Below are positions 24,019 through 31,883 of a DNA stretch of 43,141 bases, piece by piece. A program made the translations under genes and the position numbers. The DNA is taken from the NCBI GenBank assembly GCA_016288655.1, contig JAEEKX010000008.1, positions 1 to 43,141 on the forward strand. The letters are read 5' to 3'. Origin of the DNA: Bacteroidales bacterium. Lineage in GTDB: Bacteria > Bacteroidota > Bacteroidia > Bacteroidales > WCHB1-69. Below the pieces are notes generated by a model. That model saw nothing but the letters and a program-made list of their open reading frames with translations, was not told the origin of the DNA and searched no databases. Each line of letters opens with the position of its first letter. Position 1 is the stretch's first letter.

Positions 24019-25848
24019 ATGAAAAAAAGAAGTCAATTCATACAAGCCGCCATCGTCTCGCTGTTCGCCACGCTCATCATCGTGGTGGCTGTCAACGTCG
24101 TGTCCTCTTACTTCAATGCCAAAGCCGACCTGACGAAGCACAAGCGTTTCACGCTGTCGCCGACGACCATCGACCTGCTCACCTCCAGCCAGGATGAGAT
24201 ATATATCAAGTTCTACCTGACGGGCGACAACGTGCCCGACGAGTATGCGCTCATCGTGGACCGTGCCAAGGAGATGCTGGCGGAGTTCAAGGATGTGAGT
24301 TCGAATGTCAATTATGAATTCATCGATCCTTTTGAGGGAAAACGTCCCGAGGAGATTCACCCGATGTTGGAGGAGTTCGTACACAAGGGCTTGATTCCGA
24401 TACCGGTGAACAAGAATTTCAGCCAGGGCGGTCAGCGGGCCACCACGCAGTTCATCCTGCCCGGTGCCATCATCAGTTATCGGAACCAGGAGCGTCCTGT
24501 GACGCTCATCGAGACCGACATCCGCAACTACTACACCTCGACGGACTTCTCGTACATGCGCATGGAGTACAACTTCGTGAAGGCGTTGAAGCCGCTGCTG
24601 CATCCCAAGAAGTCGCGTGTGGCCTTTGTGAACGGGCATGGCGAGATGGACTGGCCTTGCGTCGCCTGGGTGACGGGGCAATTGGGTGAGAAGATGAAGG
24701 ATTTCTACAATGTGGAGAGTGTCACCATCGGGGGACGCCTCAATGCCTTACGCAACATCTCCGTGGCCGACAGTGTCCAGCAGACCGTCAAGGAGTTGGG
24801 TAACAAGTACGACCTGCTCATTGTGGCCGCTCCCACCCAGTGGGTGAGCGATACCGACAAGTATATCATCGACCAGCATGTGATGCGGGGCGGGCGGGTG
24901 CTTTGGCTCGTAGATGGCTCCAACGCCTCCATGGACAGCGTGGAGAACGTGCGGGCATTCTACGCCCAGCAGAACCTCGGCCGCCGTTCCCTCGAGCAAC
25001 TCTTCTTCACCTATGGTGTCCGCATCAACCCCGACATGTTGATGGACATGGAGGACTACCAGATGCTGAAAATCGGCAACAACAACCTGTCGTTCCCGTA
25101 TCTGTTGAAACTCACGAATTTCACGCAGCATCCGATCACCCAGCGGATGGAGATGGTGCGCGCCAACTTCGCTAGTTCCATCGACTTCGTGAATGATGGC
25201 GACGGGCTGAAGAAGACTGTACTTGCTGCCACTTCCAGCCGGAGCCGCATCAAGACCGCGCCAGGTTTCGTGGCGCTCAAGGAGGGCAAGGACAAGCCCA
25301 ACGTGAGTGAGTACAACCGCAGTCACATCCCCGTGGCCGTGCTGGTAGAGGGCGAGTTTTCGTCGGCGTTTGCCGGACGGTTGCCCATAGCTCTCATCAC
25401 CGAGCAGCAGTTCCACAATCTGACCCAGAGCAAACCCACCAAGCAGATCTTCCTGTCCGATGGCGACATGATGCGAAACTACGTTGATTACCAGGCGTTG
25501 AGCGAGTATGTGCCGATGAATGGCATGCCTGCCCGGAAGGAGTTCCTCTTCCACGAGATGTTCCTGCCGCAGGAGGGGATTTACCCCACGGGCTATGATC
25601 CCAACATAGGATTCATGTACGACAATACTGAGTTCATGGTCAATTGCGTGGACTATCTCTGCGACAACAGTGACCTCATCGACCTGCGGTCGAAGGTGCT
25701 TCAGATCGGCAGGTTGGATTCCGTCAAGGTGAATGCCAAGCGCACGCAGCGCAAGTATCAACTGTTGAATTTGGCGCTGCCGCTGGCATTGCTTCTCGCT
25801 TTCGGCGGTTTAGCTGTTTTGTTCCGCAGAATGCGGTACGCCCGTTGA
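24019..25848 (+). CDS. gldG: Gliding motility-associated ABC transporter auxiliary protein GldG
   Basis: A 609-residue membrane protein: an N-terminal membrane segment (FIQAAIVSLFATLIIVVAVN), a large periplasmic ABC_transp_aux-type domain, and a C-terminal membrane segment (LALPLALLLAFGGLAVLF). Features such as VKALKPLLHPKKSRVAFVNG and GHGEMDWPCVAW, with YDLLIVAAPTQWVSDTDKY and GGRVLWLVDGSNASMDSV, match the GldG family. It pairs with GldF in the same ABC complex. The next gene, DUF4340, starts 17 bp downstream, an arrangement also common in other bacteria with this transporter type. Confidence 0.88.
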   Translation: MKKRSQFIQAAIVSLFATLIIVVAVNVVSSYFNAKADLTKHKRFTLSPTTIDLLTSSQDEIYIKFYLTGDNVPDEYALIVDRAKEMLAEFKDVSSNVNYEFIDPFEGKRPEEIHPMLEEFVHKGLIPIPVNKNFSQGGQRATTQFILPGAIISYRNQERPVTLIETDIRNYYTSTDFSYMRMEYNFVKALKPLLHPKKSRVAFVNGHGEMDWPCVAWVTGQLGEKMKDFYNVESVTIGGRLNALRNISVADSVQQTVKELGNKYDLLIVAAPTQWVSDTDKYIIDQHVMRGGRVLWLVDGSNASMDSVENVRAFYAQQNLGRRSLEQLFFTYGVRINPDMLMDMEDYQMLKIGNNNLSFPYLLKLTNFTQHPITQRMEMVRANFASSIDFVNDGDGLKKTVLAATSSRSRIKTAPGFVALKEGKDKPNVSEYNRSHIPVAVLVEGEFSSAFAGRLPIALITEQQFHNLTQSKPTKQIFLSDGDMMRNYVDYQALSEYVPMNGMPARKEFLFHEMFLPQEGIYPTGYDPNIGFMYDNTEFMVNCVDYLCDNSDLIDLRSKVLQIGRLDSVKVNAKRTQRKYQLLNLALPLALLLAFGGLAVLFRRMRYAR

Positions 25849-25865
25849 TTTTTAAATAGAATTCA

Positions 25866-26954
25866 ATGAAAAAGAAAACCAAGATCATCCTCGTCTGTTC
25901 CCTTGTCGCGGCCATCGCGTTGGTGGCGTTCATCATGTACAAGGCCAACGTCTTCAATTCCAAAGCGGAGTTTTCCCAGACCATGTTCGCCAGTGCGGAC
26001 TCATCGTTGGTGAAGAAGGTCTTCATCGCCGACATGAACGGCCATACGGTACTCTTGCAGCGCCATGGCGGCGAGTGGCGGCTGGGCGACAGCACGATGG
26101 CGACGCCCGAACTGGTGCGCTCGATGCTGTCCACGCTCATGAACCTGCGGGTTGACCGTCCTGTGCCCTCCAAGCAGATCCCCAACCTCACGCGCGTCAT
26201 GGCCGCCTCTGCCATCAAGGTGGAGGTTTATGAGGACGCTCCGAAGTTCACCCTGTTCGGTCACGATTTCGGGGTAAAGGAACGGCATGTCCGCACGATC
26301 TATTTTGGTCCCGAAACGCCTGACCACATGGGCAACTATGCCATTTTGGAAGGGATGGAGGAGAAGCCCTGTGTGGTTACCCTCCCGGGATTCCGAGGCA
26401 TCATCACTCCGCGTTTTTCCCCCTATGCTCAAGACTGGATGAGTCACCAGCTGTTCTCCACCAAGCCCACCCGCATCCAGGAATTGCGCATCATCGACCA
26501 CCTTGAGCCTGCCAACAGTTTCTCTGTCAGGAAGGTGGACGACCGCCACTACAACCTGCTGAATGCGCAGGGGGAGATCTTCCCGAGATACGACACCGCC
26601 AAGGTATTCAACCTGCTGGCGGAGTTCCGCGACAAGAAGTTCGAGACCATCGCCACCAGTCTCGACCAGGAGAAAATAGACCACATCTTTGCCGACAACC
26701 TGTTCAAGACGGTCACTTTCACCGACATCAATGGTACTACCACCACCATGCGCTGTTATTTCATGGATGAGGACTACGACTATTACGATGATCAGGGTGA
26801 CAAGCTCACCGACATAGAGCATTTGTTCAACCAAGATCGTTTCTATGCGGTCATCGGCGACGATACGAAGACGATCTACGTTCTTCAGTACTTCGGCTTC
26901 GGCCGCATGGTGCAGACGACGCTGGCGCAGTTGGTAGGAGAGGAGAACAGATAA
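25866..26954 (+). CDS. DUF4340 domain-containing membrane-anchored protein
   Basis: A 362-residue protein with one N-terminal membrane segment (KIILVCSLVAAIALVAFIMY) and a periplasmic body. VKKVFIADMNGHTVLLQRHG followed by EWRLGDSTMATPELVRSML is the characteristic start of DUF4340 repeats, in which a short strand pair precedes 'W.l..p...d...v..ll..l..l'. The family often sits next to GldG-type transporter genes and is thought to belong to that complex; its function is not established. It is the last gene of the presumed mutA-to-DUF4340 unit. Confidence 0.82.
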   Translation: MKKKTKIILVCSLVAAIALVAFIMYKANVFNSKAEFSQTMFASADSSLVKKVFIADMNGHTVLLQRHGGEWRLGDSTMATPELVRSMLSTLMNLRVDRPVPSKQIPNLTRVMAASAIKVEVYEDAPKFTLFGHDFGVKERHVRTIYFGPETPDHMGNYAILEGMEEKPCVVTLPGFRGIITPRFSPYAQDWMSHQLFSTKPTRIQELRIIDHLEPANSFSVRKVDDRHYNLLNAQGEIFPRYDTAKVFNLLAEFRDKKFETIATSLDQEKIDHIFADNLFKTVTFTDINGTTTTMRCYFMDEDYDYYDDQGDKLTDIEHLFNQDRFYAVIGDDTKTIYVLQYFGFGRMVQTTLAQLVGEENR

Positions 26955-27046
26955 ATAATTTGCTTTTAATTCCGTAGATGCGATTCCGAAGAAGCTGATG
27001 TTCGTATTGGCATCAGTTTGTCCGTGATGATGAGGTGTACACCAAC

Positions 27047-27071
27047 AAAAAAGCACCCGATTGAGGGTGCT
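27047..27071 (-). terminator. Rho-independent terminator, minus strand
   Basis: Stem AGCACCC (27052-27058) pairs with GGGTGCT (27065-27071). On the minus strand the stem is followed by a T-run (27052-27047). There is now no complete gene upstream of it on that strand before the ATPase gene, so it looks like the leftover end of a leftward tRNA unit. Confidence 0.7.
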
Positions 27072-27109
27072 AAAAAGATAGGGCTGCCACATTGTGATAG
27101 CCCTACGTC

Positions 27110-27124
27110 TGGAGCGGAAAACGA
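27110..27124 (-). repeat. 15-bp fragment of the tRNA-Gly 3' end including encoded CCA
   Basis: Positions 27110-27124 are identical to 28819-28833, the 3' end of the upstream tRNA-Gly (TTTTCCGCTCCA and three more bases on the minus strand). The match stops abruptly on both sides. It is the size and place of an attachment-site scar or a deleted tRNA copy. Confidence 0.6.
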
Positions 27125-27185
27125 AAATTGCGCACCTGGTATTCCATTTTGAAAATCAACATCTTACAATTTCATTTTTTTTCTT

Positions 27186-27211
27186 CTTGAATGGTGGGTT
27201 GAATGGTTTTT
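27186..27211 (+). repeat. 26-bp direct repeat, left copy
   Basis: Identical over 26 bases to 28605-28630, 1419 bp away. It contains an internal doublet GAATGGT-GGGTT-GAATGGT. The two copies bracket the ATPase gene and its promoter. Confidence 0.85.
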
Positions 27212-27303
27212 TCAATGAAATAAACACCGCTAAAACCGCCTGCACAAATACAATTTTTTTCCCCTACGGGAAATACTTTCTCTGTTATCCATTTCTTTTT
27301 TTG

Positions 27304-27311
27304 TATCTTTG
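27304..27311 (+). promoter_or_regulatory. -7 promoter element TATCTTTG
   Basis: Matches TAnnTTTG 39 bp before the ATG at 27351. It overlaps a possible TTG start at 27309, which rules that start out. Confidence 0.6.
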
Positions 27312-27350
27312 CAAACTAAAATTGTGTATATACACGAAAATATTTTTCAG

Positions 27351-28592
27351 ATGGAATTTAAGAGAGAACAATACATTCAGAAACTGGAGGCATACAAGCA
27401 TAACCACTTAATCAAAGTGGTGACTGGGCTTCGGCGTGTTGGAAAGTCCTATCTATTATTCAAACTTTTCAAACGCCATCTTGTTGAATGTGGTGTCGCC
27501 GCCAACCATATCATCGAAATCGCATTGGACGATTTCGCCTTCAGCGGATACCGCAATGCAGAAAAGATGTATCACTTTGTCAAAGAAGCCTCTTCTAATG
27601 ATAAGGGAATGCACTATGTTTTCATTGACGAGGTGCAAATGCTTGACCGATTCGTGGATGTGCTGAACGGTTTTCTGCACATAGATAATCTTGATGTGTA
27701 TGTCACAGGCAGCAATGCGAAATTTCTATCTTCTGACATTGTGACCGAGTTTAGAGGTCGTGGGGTGCAAGTCAATGTCAATCCTCTCACCTTTAAGGAG
27801 ATTCTCACAGAGAAGGGAGGTGAAGTGACCTCCGTGTGGAAGGATTATATGTACTATGGCGGTATCCCTTTGATTGTGACTGAATCTGACGCTTCCATCA
27901 AGAGGGAAATGCTGCACGCTTTGGTTAAAGAGACCTATTTGACGGACATCATAGGACGCAACAAGGTGAAGAATGACCTGGAACTGTCAGACTTGTTCAA
28001 CATACTGGCATCCAACATTGGAACGCTGACGAATCCGACCAAACTTTCCAATACGTTCAAAAGTGAGAAAAATGTCTCCGTAAACTCGTGGACAATCAAA
28101 CAGTATATTGATTATTTCGAGGATTCTTTCCTGCTAAAGAAAGCCATCCGCTACGACATTAAAGGGAAAAAATACATTGACACTCCCTGCAAGTACTATT
28201 TTTCAGATCTCGGATTACGGAATTCCGCTTTGGATTTCAGGCAGGTAGAACCCACCCACGTGATGGAGAACATAATTTTCAACCATCTGATTCAATTCGG
28301 ATACAACGTGGATGTAGGAGTAATGGAACGTTACTCAAAAGACAAGAACGGCAAAACCGTGAGGAATACGCTTGAAGTGGATTTTGTCTGCAACAAAGAC
28401 AACGACCGACTCTATGTTCAAAGTGCGTTCTCCATTCCCGATGGCGACAAACTCGAACAAGAGCAACGCTCCTTATACTTGATTGACGATTCTTTCAAAA
28501 AGATAATTCTGACCAATGACACTGTTCCAGCGCACCGACTAAACAATGGGATATATGTTATGAATGTGTGTGATTATCTGGTAGATAATTAA
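27351..28592 (+). CDS. AAA-type ATPase of the AAA_14/DUF4143 family
   Basis: A 413-residue cytoplasmic protein. The N-terminal half is a P-loop ATPase with Walker A TGLRRVGKSYLL (about residue 25), Walker B YVFIDEVQM and a sensor-like YVTGSNAKFLSSDI. The C-terminal DUF4143 part includes PLTFKEIL, MYYGGIPLIV and EVDFVCNKDNDRLYVQSAF, which has the E-V-D-F...Q arrangement of a PD-(D/E)XK-like fold. The family is widespread, varies in copy number and has no settled function. The ATG at 27351 is preferred over TTG at 27309 because the -7 box covers the latter. Base composition is AT-rich compared with neighbours, and the gene sits inside a 26-bp direct repeat beside tRNA genes, which suggests acquisition by transfer. 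Confidence 0.85.
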   Translation: MEFKREQYIQKLEAYKHNHLIKVVTGLRRVGKSYLLFKLFKRHLVECGVAANHIIEIALDDFAFSGYRNAEKMYHFVKEASSNDKGMHYVFIDEVQMLDRFVDVLNGFLHIDNLDVYVTGSNAKFLSSDIVTEFRGRGVQVNVNPLTFKEILTEKGGEVTSVWKDYMYYGGIPLIVTESDASIKREMLHALVKETYLTDIIGRNKVKNDLELSDLFNILASNIGTLTNPTKLSNTFKSEKNVSVNSWTIKQYIDYFEDSFLLKKAIRYDIKGKKYIDTPCKYYFSDLGLRNSALDFRQVEPTHVMENIIFNHLIQFGYNVDVGVMERYSKDKNGKTVRNTLEVDFVCNKDNDRLYVQSAFSIPDGDKLEQEQRSLYLIDDSFKKIILTNDTVPAHRLNNGIYVMNVCDYLVDN

Positions 28593-28604
28593 GTGAACAT
28601 CACC

Positions 28605-28630
28605 CTTGAATGGTGGGTTGAATGGTTTTT
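28605..28630 (+). repeat. 26-bp direct repeat, right copy
   Basis: Identical to 27186-27211. It begins 12 bp after the ATPase stop codon. Confidence 0.85.
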
Positions 28631-28697
28631 GGGAAAAAATGAGAAGCGGGCGGGGAACGCCCGAAAAACTCGCTCTTGATTTTCAGCAAGTTACAAC

Positions 28698-28726
28698 AAA
28701 AAAGCCCAATCGTGCGATTGGGCTTT
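28698..28726 (-). terminator. Rho-independent terminator of the tRNA unit
   Basis: A 12-bp perfect stem (28701-28712 with 28715-28726; core GCCCAATCG/CGATTGGGC) has, on the minus strand, a T-run at 28703-28698. It follows the last tRNA-Gly by 12 bp. The stem may also work toward the plus strand. Confidence 0.85.
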
Positions 28727-28738
28727 ATGCTGAAAAAG

Positions 28739-28811
<73 letters not shown>

Positions 28812-28821
28812 AATGGTATGG

Positions 28822-28894
<73 letters not shown>

Positions 28895-28918
28895 TTATCT
28901 TTTGCTTGGTTTGGTTTG

Positions 28919-29002
28919 TACCTCGGGCGGGACTTGAACCCGCACGGGCGCGATGCCCAAGGGATTTTAAGTCCCTCGTGTCTACCATTCCACCACCAAG
29001 GC
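28919..29002 (-). tRNA. tRNA-Leu(TAA)
   Basis: An 84-nt class II tRNA: acceptor GCCTTGG/CCGAGGT, anticodon loop CTTAAAA with anticodon TAA, a long variable arm (GGGCATCGCGCCC region) and T-loop TTCAAGT. The discriminator is A and CCA is not encoded. It is the first tRNA of the leftward unit. Confidence 0.95.
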
Positions 29003-29036
29003 AATCGTCAATGAACCTTCCTCAAATTTGAGGTTG

Positions 29037-29044
29037 CAAAAATA
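29037..29044 (-). promoter_or_regulatory. Promoter of the tRNA unit, TATTTTTG (minus strand)
   Basis: TAnnTTTG on the minus strand, 34 bp before the tRNA-Leu 5' end. A perfect 14-bp palindrome, CCTCAAATTTGAGG (29020-29033), lies directly at the expected transcription start. Confidence 0.65.
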
Positions 29045-29191
29045 CACTTTTTTCCGCAATTAAATCACATCCAGCCGTAAATTTTCTCTTTTTTATTTTT
29101 ATTCATTATAAAAAATTGAAAATCAGTTGTTTGTAATTGAAATTTCCGTTCGTCATCATCGGATTATGCCCGAGGTAAAGAAAAAAATCCG

Positions 29192-29199
29192 TATCTTTG
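29192..29199 (+). promoter_or_regulatory. -7 promoter element TATCTTTG
   Basis: Matches TAnnTTTG 16 bp before the ATG at 29216. It serves nfo and probably the two genes after it. Confidence 0.6.
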
Positions 29200-29215
29200 C
29201 CCCATCAAAAATGCA

Positions 29216-30064
29216 ATGATGAAACATATCGGACCTCATGTCAGCGCAAGTGGGGGAGTGGAGAACGCCCCGCTCGCGGCGCACGAACTCGACGCCACCG
29301 CCTTCGCGCTCTTCACCAAGAACCAACGTCAGTGGTTCGCGCCGCCCCTCACCCCGCAGAGCATCGCCCGCTTCAAGGAGCGCTGCGACGAATACAACCT
29401 CTCGCCCGACTACATCCTGCCGCACGACAGTTACCTCATCAACCTCGGACAGCCCGACGACGCCAAACTCCAACAGTCGCGCGACTCCTTCATCGATGAG
29501 ATGCGCCGGTGCGAGCAGCTCGGGCTCCGCATGCTCAACTTCCACCCGGGCAGCCACCTCAAGCTCATCCCCCTCGAACAGTGCCTCGACCGCATCGCCG
29601 AGAGCATCAACCTTGCATTGGAGGAGACCTCCGGCGTGACCGCTGTCATTGAGAACACCGCTGGACAAGGCACCAACGTCGGCTTCAGTTTTGAACACAT
29701 CGCTTACATCATCCGGCGCGTCAGCGACCAATCCCGCGTGGGCGTCTGCATCGACACTTGCCATACCTACTCCGCTGGCTACGACCTGAAGACCGCCGAC
29801 GGCTACGAGGCCACCTGGCAGGAGTTCGACCGTGCCATCGGGTTGAAATACCTCCGTGCCGTCCACCTCAACGACACCAAGAAGGAGCTCGGCAGTCGTG
29901 TCGATCGTCACGACAGCATCGGCAAAGGGCTCCTTGGCATGGATTTCTTCGAGCGCATTATGGGCGACCGCCGCTTCGACCACATCCCCTTCATCCTCGA
30001 AACCCCGGACGAAATGCTCTGGAAAGAGGAGATTGCTCTTCTGAAACAACTCAGCGACAAATAG
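29216..30064 (+). CDS. nfo: Deoxyribonuclease IV (AP endonuclease)
   Basis: A 282-residue cytoplasmic zinc enzyme that cuts 5' of abasic sites in base excision repair. It opens with [12 protein letters not shown] and has the family's metal-binding series: LNFHPGS (His), [19 protein letters not shown] (Glu), [15 protein letters not shown] (Asp, His), [24 protein letters not shown] (His, Asp, His), and ILETPDE (Glu) near the end. Two consecutive ATGs at 29216 and 29219 make the exact start uncertain by one residue. The CoA transferase gene follows after 26 bp. Confidence 0.95.
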   Translation: MMKHIGPHVSASGGVENAPLAAHELDATAFALFTKNQRQWFAPPLTPQSIARFKERCDEYNLSPDYILPHDSYLINLGQPDDAKLQQSRDSFIDEMRRCEQLGLRMLNFHPGSHLKLIPLEQCLDRIAESINLALEETSGVTAVIENTAGQGTNVGFSFEHIAYIIRRVSDQSRVGVCIDTCHTYSAGYDLKTADGYEATWQEFDRAIGLKYLRAVHLNDTKKELGSRVDRHDSIGKGLLGMDFFERIMGDRRFDHIPFILETPDEMLWKEEIALLKQLSDK

Positions 30065-30090
30065 TCAACCACAACCAATTTCCAAAAGCG

Positions 30091-31383
30091 ATGAACACTG
30101 CCCATCCGAAATACGTCACTGCCGCCGAGGCGCTTCAGTTAGTCCGTTCGGGCGACCGCCTGCACTGGCCCTGCGTCGCCGCCGCGCCCGAGTTTCTCAT
30201 CCAGGCCCTCGTGGCACGTGCCGCCGATCTGCGCGACGTCCACATCACCCACCTCTACACGGAAGGGTATGCCGACTACGTGCTGCCGCAGTACGCCGAC
30301 AGTTTCCACCTCGACTCCTTCTTCATCGGCGGCAACGTGCGCAAAGCCACCCAGTCCGGACTTGCCGACTACATTCCCTGTTCGCTCTCCGACACCGCCC
30401 GCATCATCCGCGACGGCTACCAACGCACCGACGGCGTGCTCGTCATGGTGAGCGAACCCGACGCCGACGGCTTCGTTTCCCTCGGCACCTCCGTTGATTG
30501 TACGCTGGCGGCCATCGAGCAGGCCCGCTACGTCATCGCGCAGGTCAACAAGCACATGCCCTACTGCTATGGCGACGCCCGCATCCCGCTCTCGAAGATC
30601 ACGGCGTTCGTGCGGCACGACACACCGCTGCTCGAAGCCGAGTTCCCCGCGCTCAGCGACCAGGACATCGCCATCGGCAAACACGTCGCCGCCCTTATCC
30701 CCGACGGCGCCACCCTCCAGATCGGCATTGGCAACATCCCCAACGCCGTGCTCGCGCAACTCGCTGGCCACAAGCACCTCGGTATCCACTCCGAGATGTT
30801 CTCCGACGGCGTGCTGCCGCTCATCGAAAGCGGCGTCATCGACGGCAGTGCCAAGAAGATCGACGTCGGCCAGCATGTCGCCACCTTCCTCAAGGGCACC
30901 CGTCGCCTCTACGACTTTGTCGATCACAACCCCGCCGTACACATCGATGACGTGACCTACACCAACAATCCTGCCGTCATCGCCCGAAATCCCAAGGTGG
31001 TGGCCCTCAACTCCGCCATCCAGATCGACCTCACCGGGCAGGTCTGCGCCGATTCCATCGGCACCAAGATGTTCAGCGGCTCCGGCGGGCAACTCGACTT
31101 CATGCTCGGCGCTGCCGCCAGCGAAGGCGGCATCCCCATCGTGGCCATGCCCGCCATCACTGGCAAGGGCGTGAGCAAGATCGTGCCGACACTGGCCGAA
31201 GGCGCGGGCGTCGTCACCCCGCGTACCGTCGTCCACTGGGTTGTCACCGAATACGGCGCCGTCAACCTCTTCGGGCAGCCGCTCGCCGAGCGCGCCCGTT
31301 TGCTCACCTCCATCGCCCACCCCTCCGCCCGCGAAAATCTTGCCCAGGCCGCTTCCGAACGCTTCGGAGTCCATATCCATTAA
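30091..31383 (+). CDS. Acetyl-CoA hydrolase/CoA transferase family protein (4-hydroxybutyrate or butyrate:acetate type)
   Basis: A 430-residue cytoplasmic enzyme that would exchange CoA between acetate and another acyl acid. It has the CoA-transferase family I architecture: an N-terminal half with VSEPDADGFVSLGTSVDC, LQIGIGNIPNAVLAQLAGHK, the catalytic glutamate in GIHSEMFSDGVLPLIESG, and the C-terminal GSGGQLDFMLGAAASEGG with VTEYGAVNLFGQPLAERARLL. These fit 4-hydroxybutyrate CoA-transferase-like proteins; the acyl substrate cannot be fixed from sequence. The ATG at 30091 is used because the in-frame upstream codons lie inside nfo. It sits between nfo (26 bp) and a DUF2147 gene (15 bp). Confidence 0.88.
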   Translation: MNTAHPKYVTAAEALQLVRSGDRLHWPCVAAAPEFLIQALVARAADLRDVHITHLYTEGYADYVLPQYADSFHLDSFFIGGNVRKATQSGLADYIPCSLSDTARIIRDGYQRTDGVLVMVSEPDADGFVSLGTSVDCTLAAIEQARYVIAQVNKHMPYCYGDARIPLSKITAFVRHDTPLLEAEFPALSDQDIAIGKHVAALIPDGATLQIGIGNIPNAVLAQLAGHKHLGIHSEMFSDGVLPLIESGVIDGSAKKIDVGQHVATFLKGTRRLYDFVDHNPAVHIDDVTYTNNPAVIARNPKVVALNSAIQIDLTGQVCADSIGTKMFSGSGGQLDFMLGAAASEGGIPIVAMPAITGKGVSKIVPTLAEGAGVVTPRTVVHWVVTEYGAVNLFGQPLAERARLLTSIAHPSARENLAQAASERFGVHIH

Positions 31384-31398
31384 AAAACATGATCTCCT

Positions 31399-31872
31399 AT
31401 GAAAAAAAGAATCTTTTATATTTCACTTATAATCAGTGTTTTAATAACGGCTTTGCCGAAACTCGACGCGCAAACCACCGCCGGAGACAAAATCGTCGGC
31501 ACCTACTATGTCAAGGACGACCAGTCGCCCGAAGAGGCCAAGATCCGGATTTACCGCACCACTTCGGGACATTACGCCGGCAAGACCGTCTGGGTGAAGA
31601 ATCCCAAGTTCTCAGACGGCACGCCCAAGCGTGACATCAAGAATCCCGACCCGGCCAAGCGCAACACGCCCGCCGACCAGATTCCGATGCTGTTCCATTT
31701 CAAGTACGACGCGAGTAAAAAAGAGTGGGTCGATGGCGAGATCTACGATCCCGTCCACGGGAAATACTACAAGTGCAAGATGTGGTTTTCCGACGACAAG
31801 ACGCTCAATCTGCGGGGCTACATCGGCATACCCGCATTTGGGCGGACGATGAAGTGGAAGAAGGTGGGCTGA
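31399..31872 (+). CDS. DUF2147 family exported protein
   Basis: A 157-residue protein with a signal peptide (MKKRIFYISLIISVLITALP, cleavage near LDAQ). The mature part has the DUF2147 pattern: GDKIVGTYYVKD, EAKIRIYRTTSGHYAGKTVW, a WVDGEIYDPVHGKYYKCKMW core and the closing LRGYIGIPAFGRTMKWKKV. This is a lipocalin-like beta-barrel family of periplasmic proteins with unknown ligand. It is the last gene of the nfo unit and ends 11 bp from the stop of a convergent gene. Confidence 0.85.
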   Translation: MKKRIFYISLIISVLITALPKLDAQTTAGDKIVGTYYVKDDQSPEEAKIRIYRTTSGHYAGKTVWVKNPKFSDGTPKRDIKNPDPAKRNTPADQIPMLFHFKYDASKKEWVDGEIYDPVHGKYYKCKMWFSDDKTLNLRGYIGIPAFGRTMKWKKVG

Positions 31873-31883
31873 GCCCTGCGCCG

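Larger units (their letters stand above)
26955..27350. other. AT-rich intergenic region at the left edge of the tRNA-linked ATPase island
   Basis: No gene is seen. From left to right it holds a minus-strand terminator (27047-27071), a second hairpin with arms TAGGGCT (27079-27085) and AGCCCTA (27099-27105), a 15-bp copy of the tRNA-Gly 3' end (27110-27124), the first 26-bp direct repeat (27186-27211) and the ATPase promoter (27304-27311). Confidence 0.7.

Noticed and set aside
27309-27350. TTG start at 27309 for the DUF4143 ATPase
   Set aside because: The TTG is part of the -7 promoter box, so it would not be within the transcript. ATG 27351 fits better.
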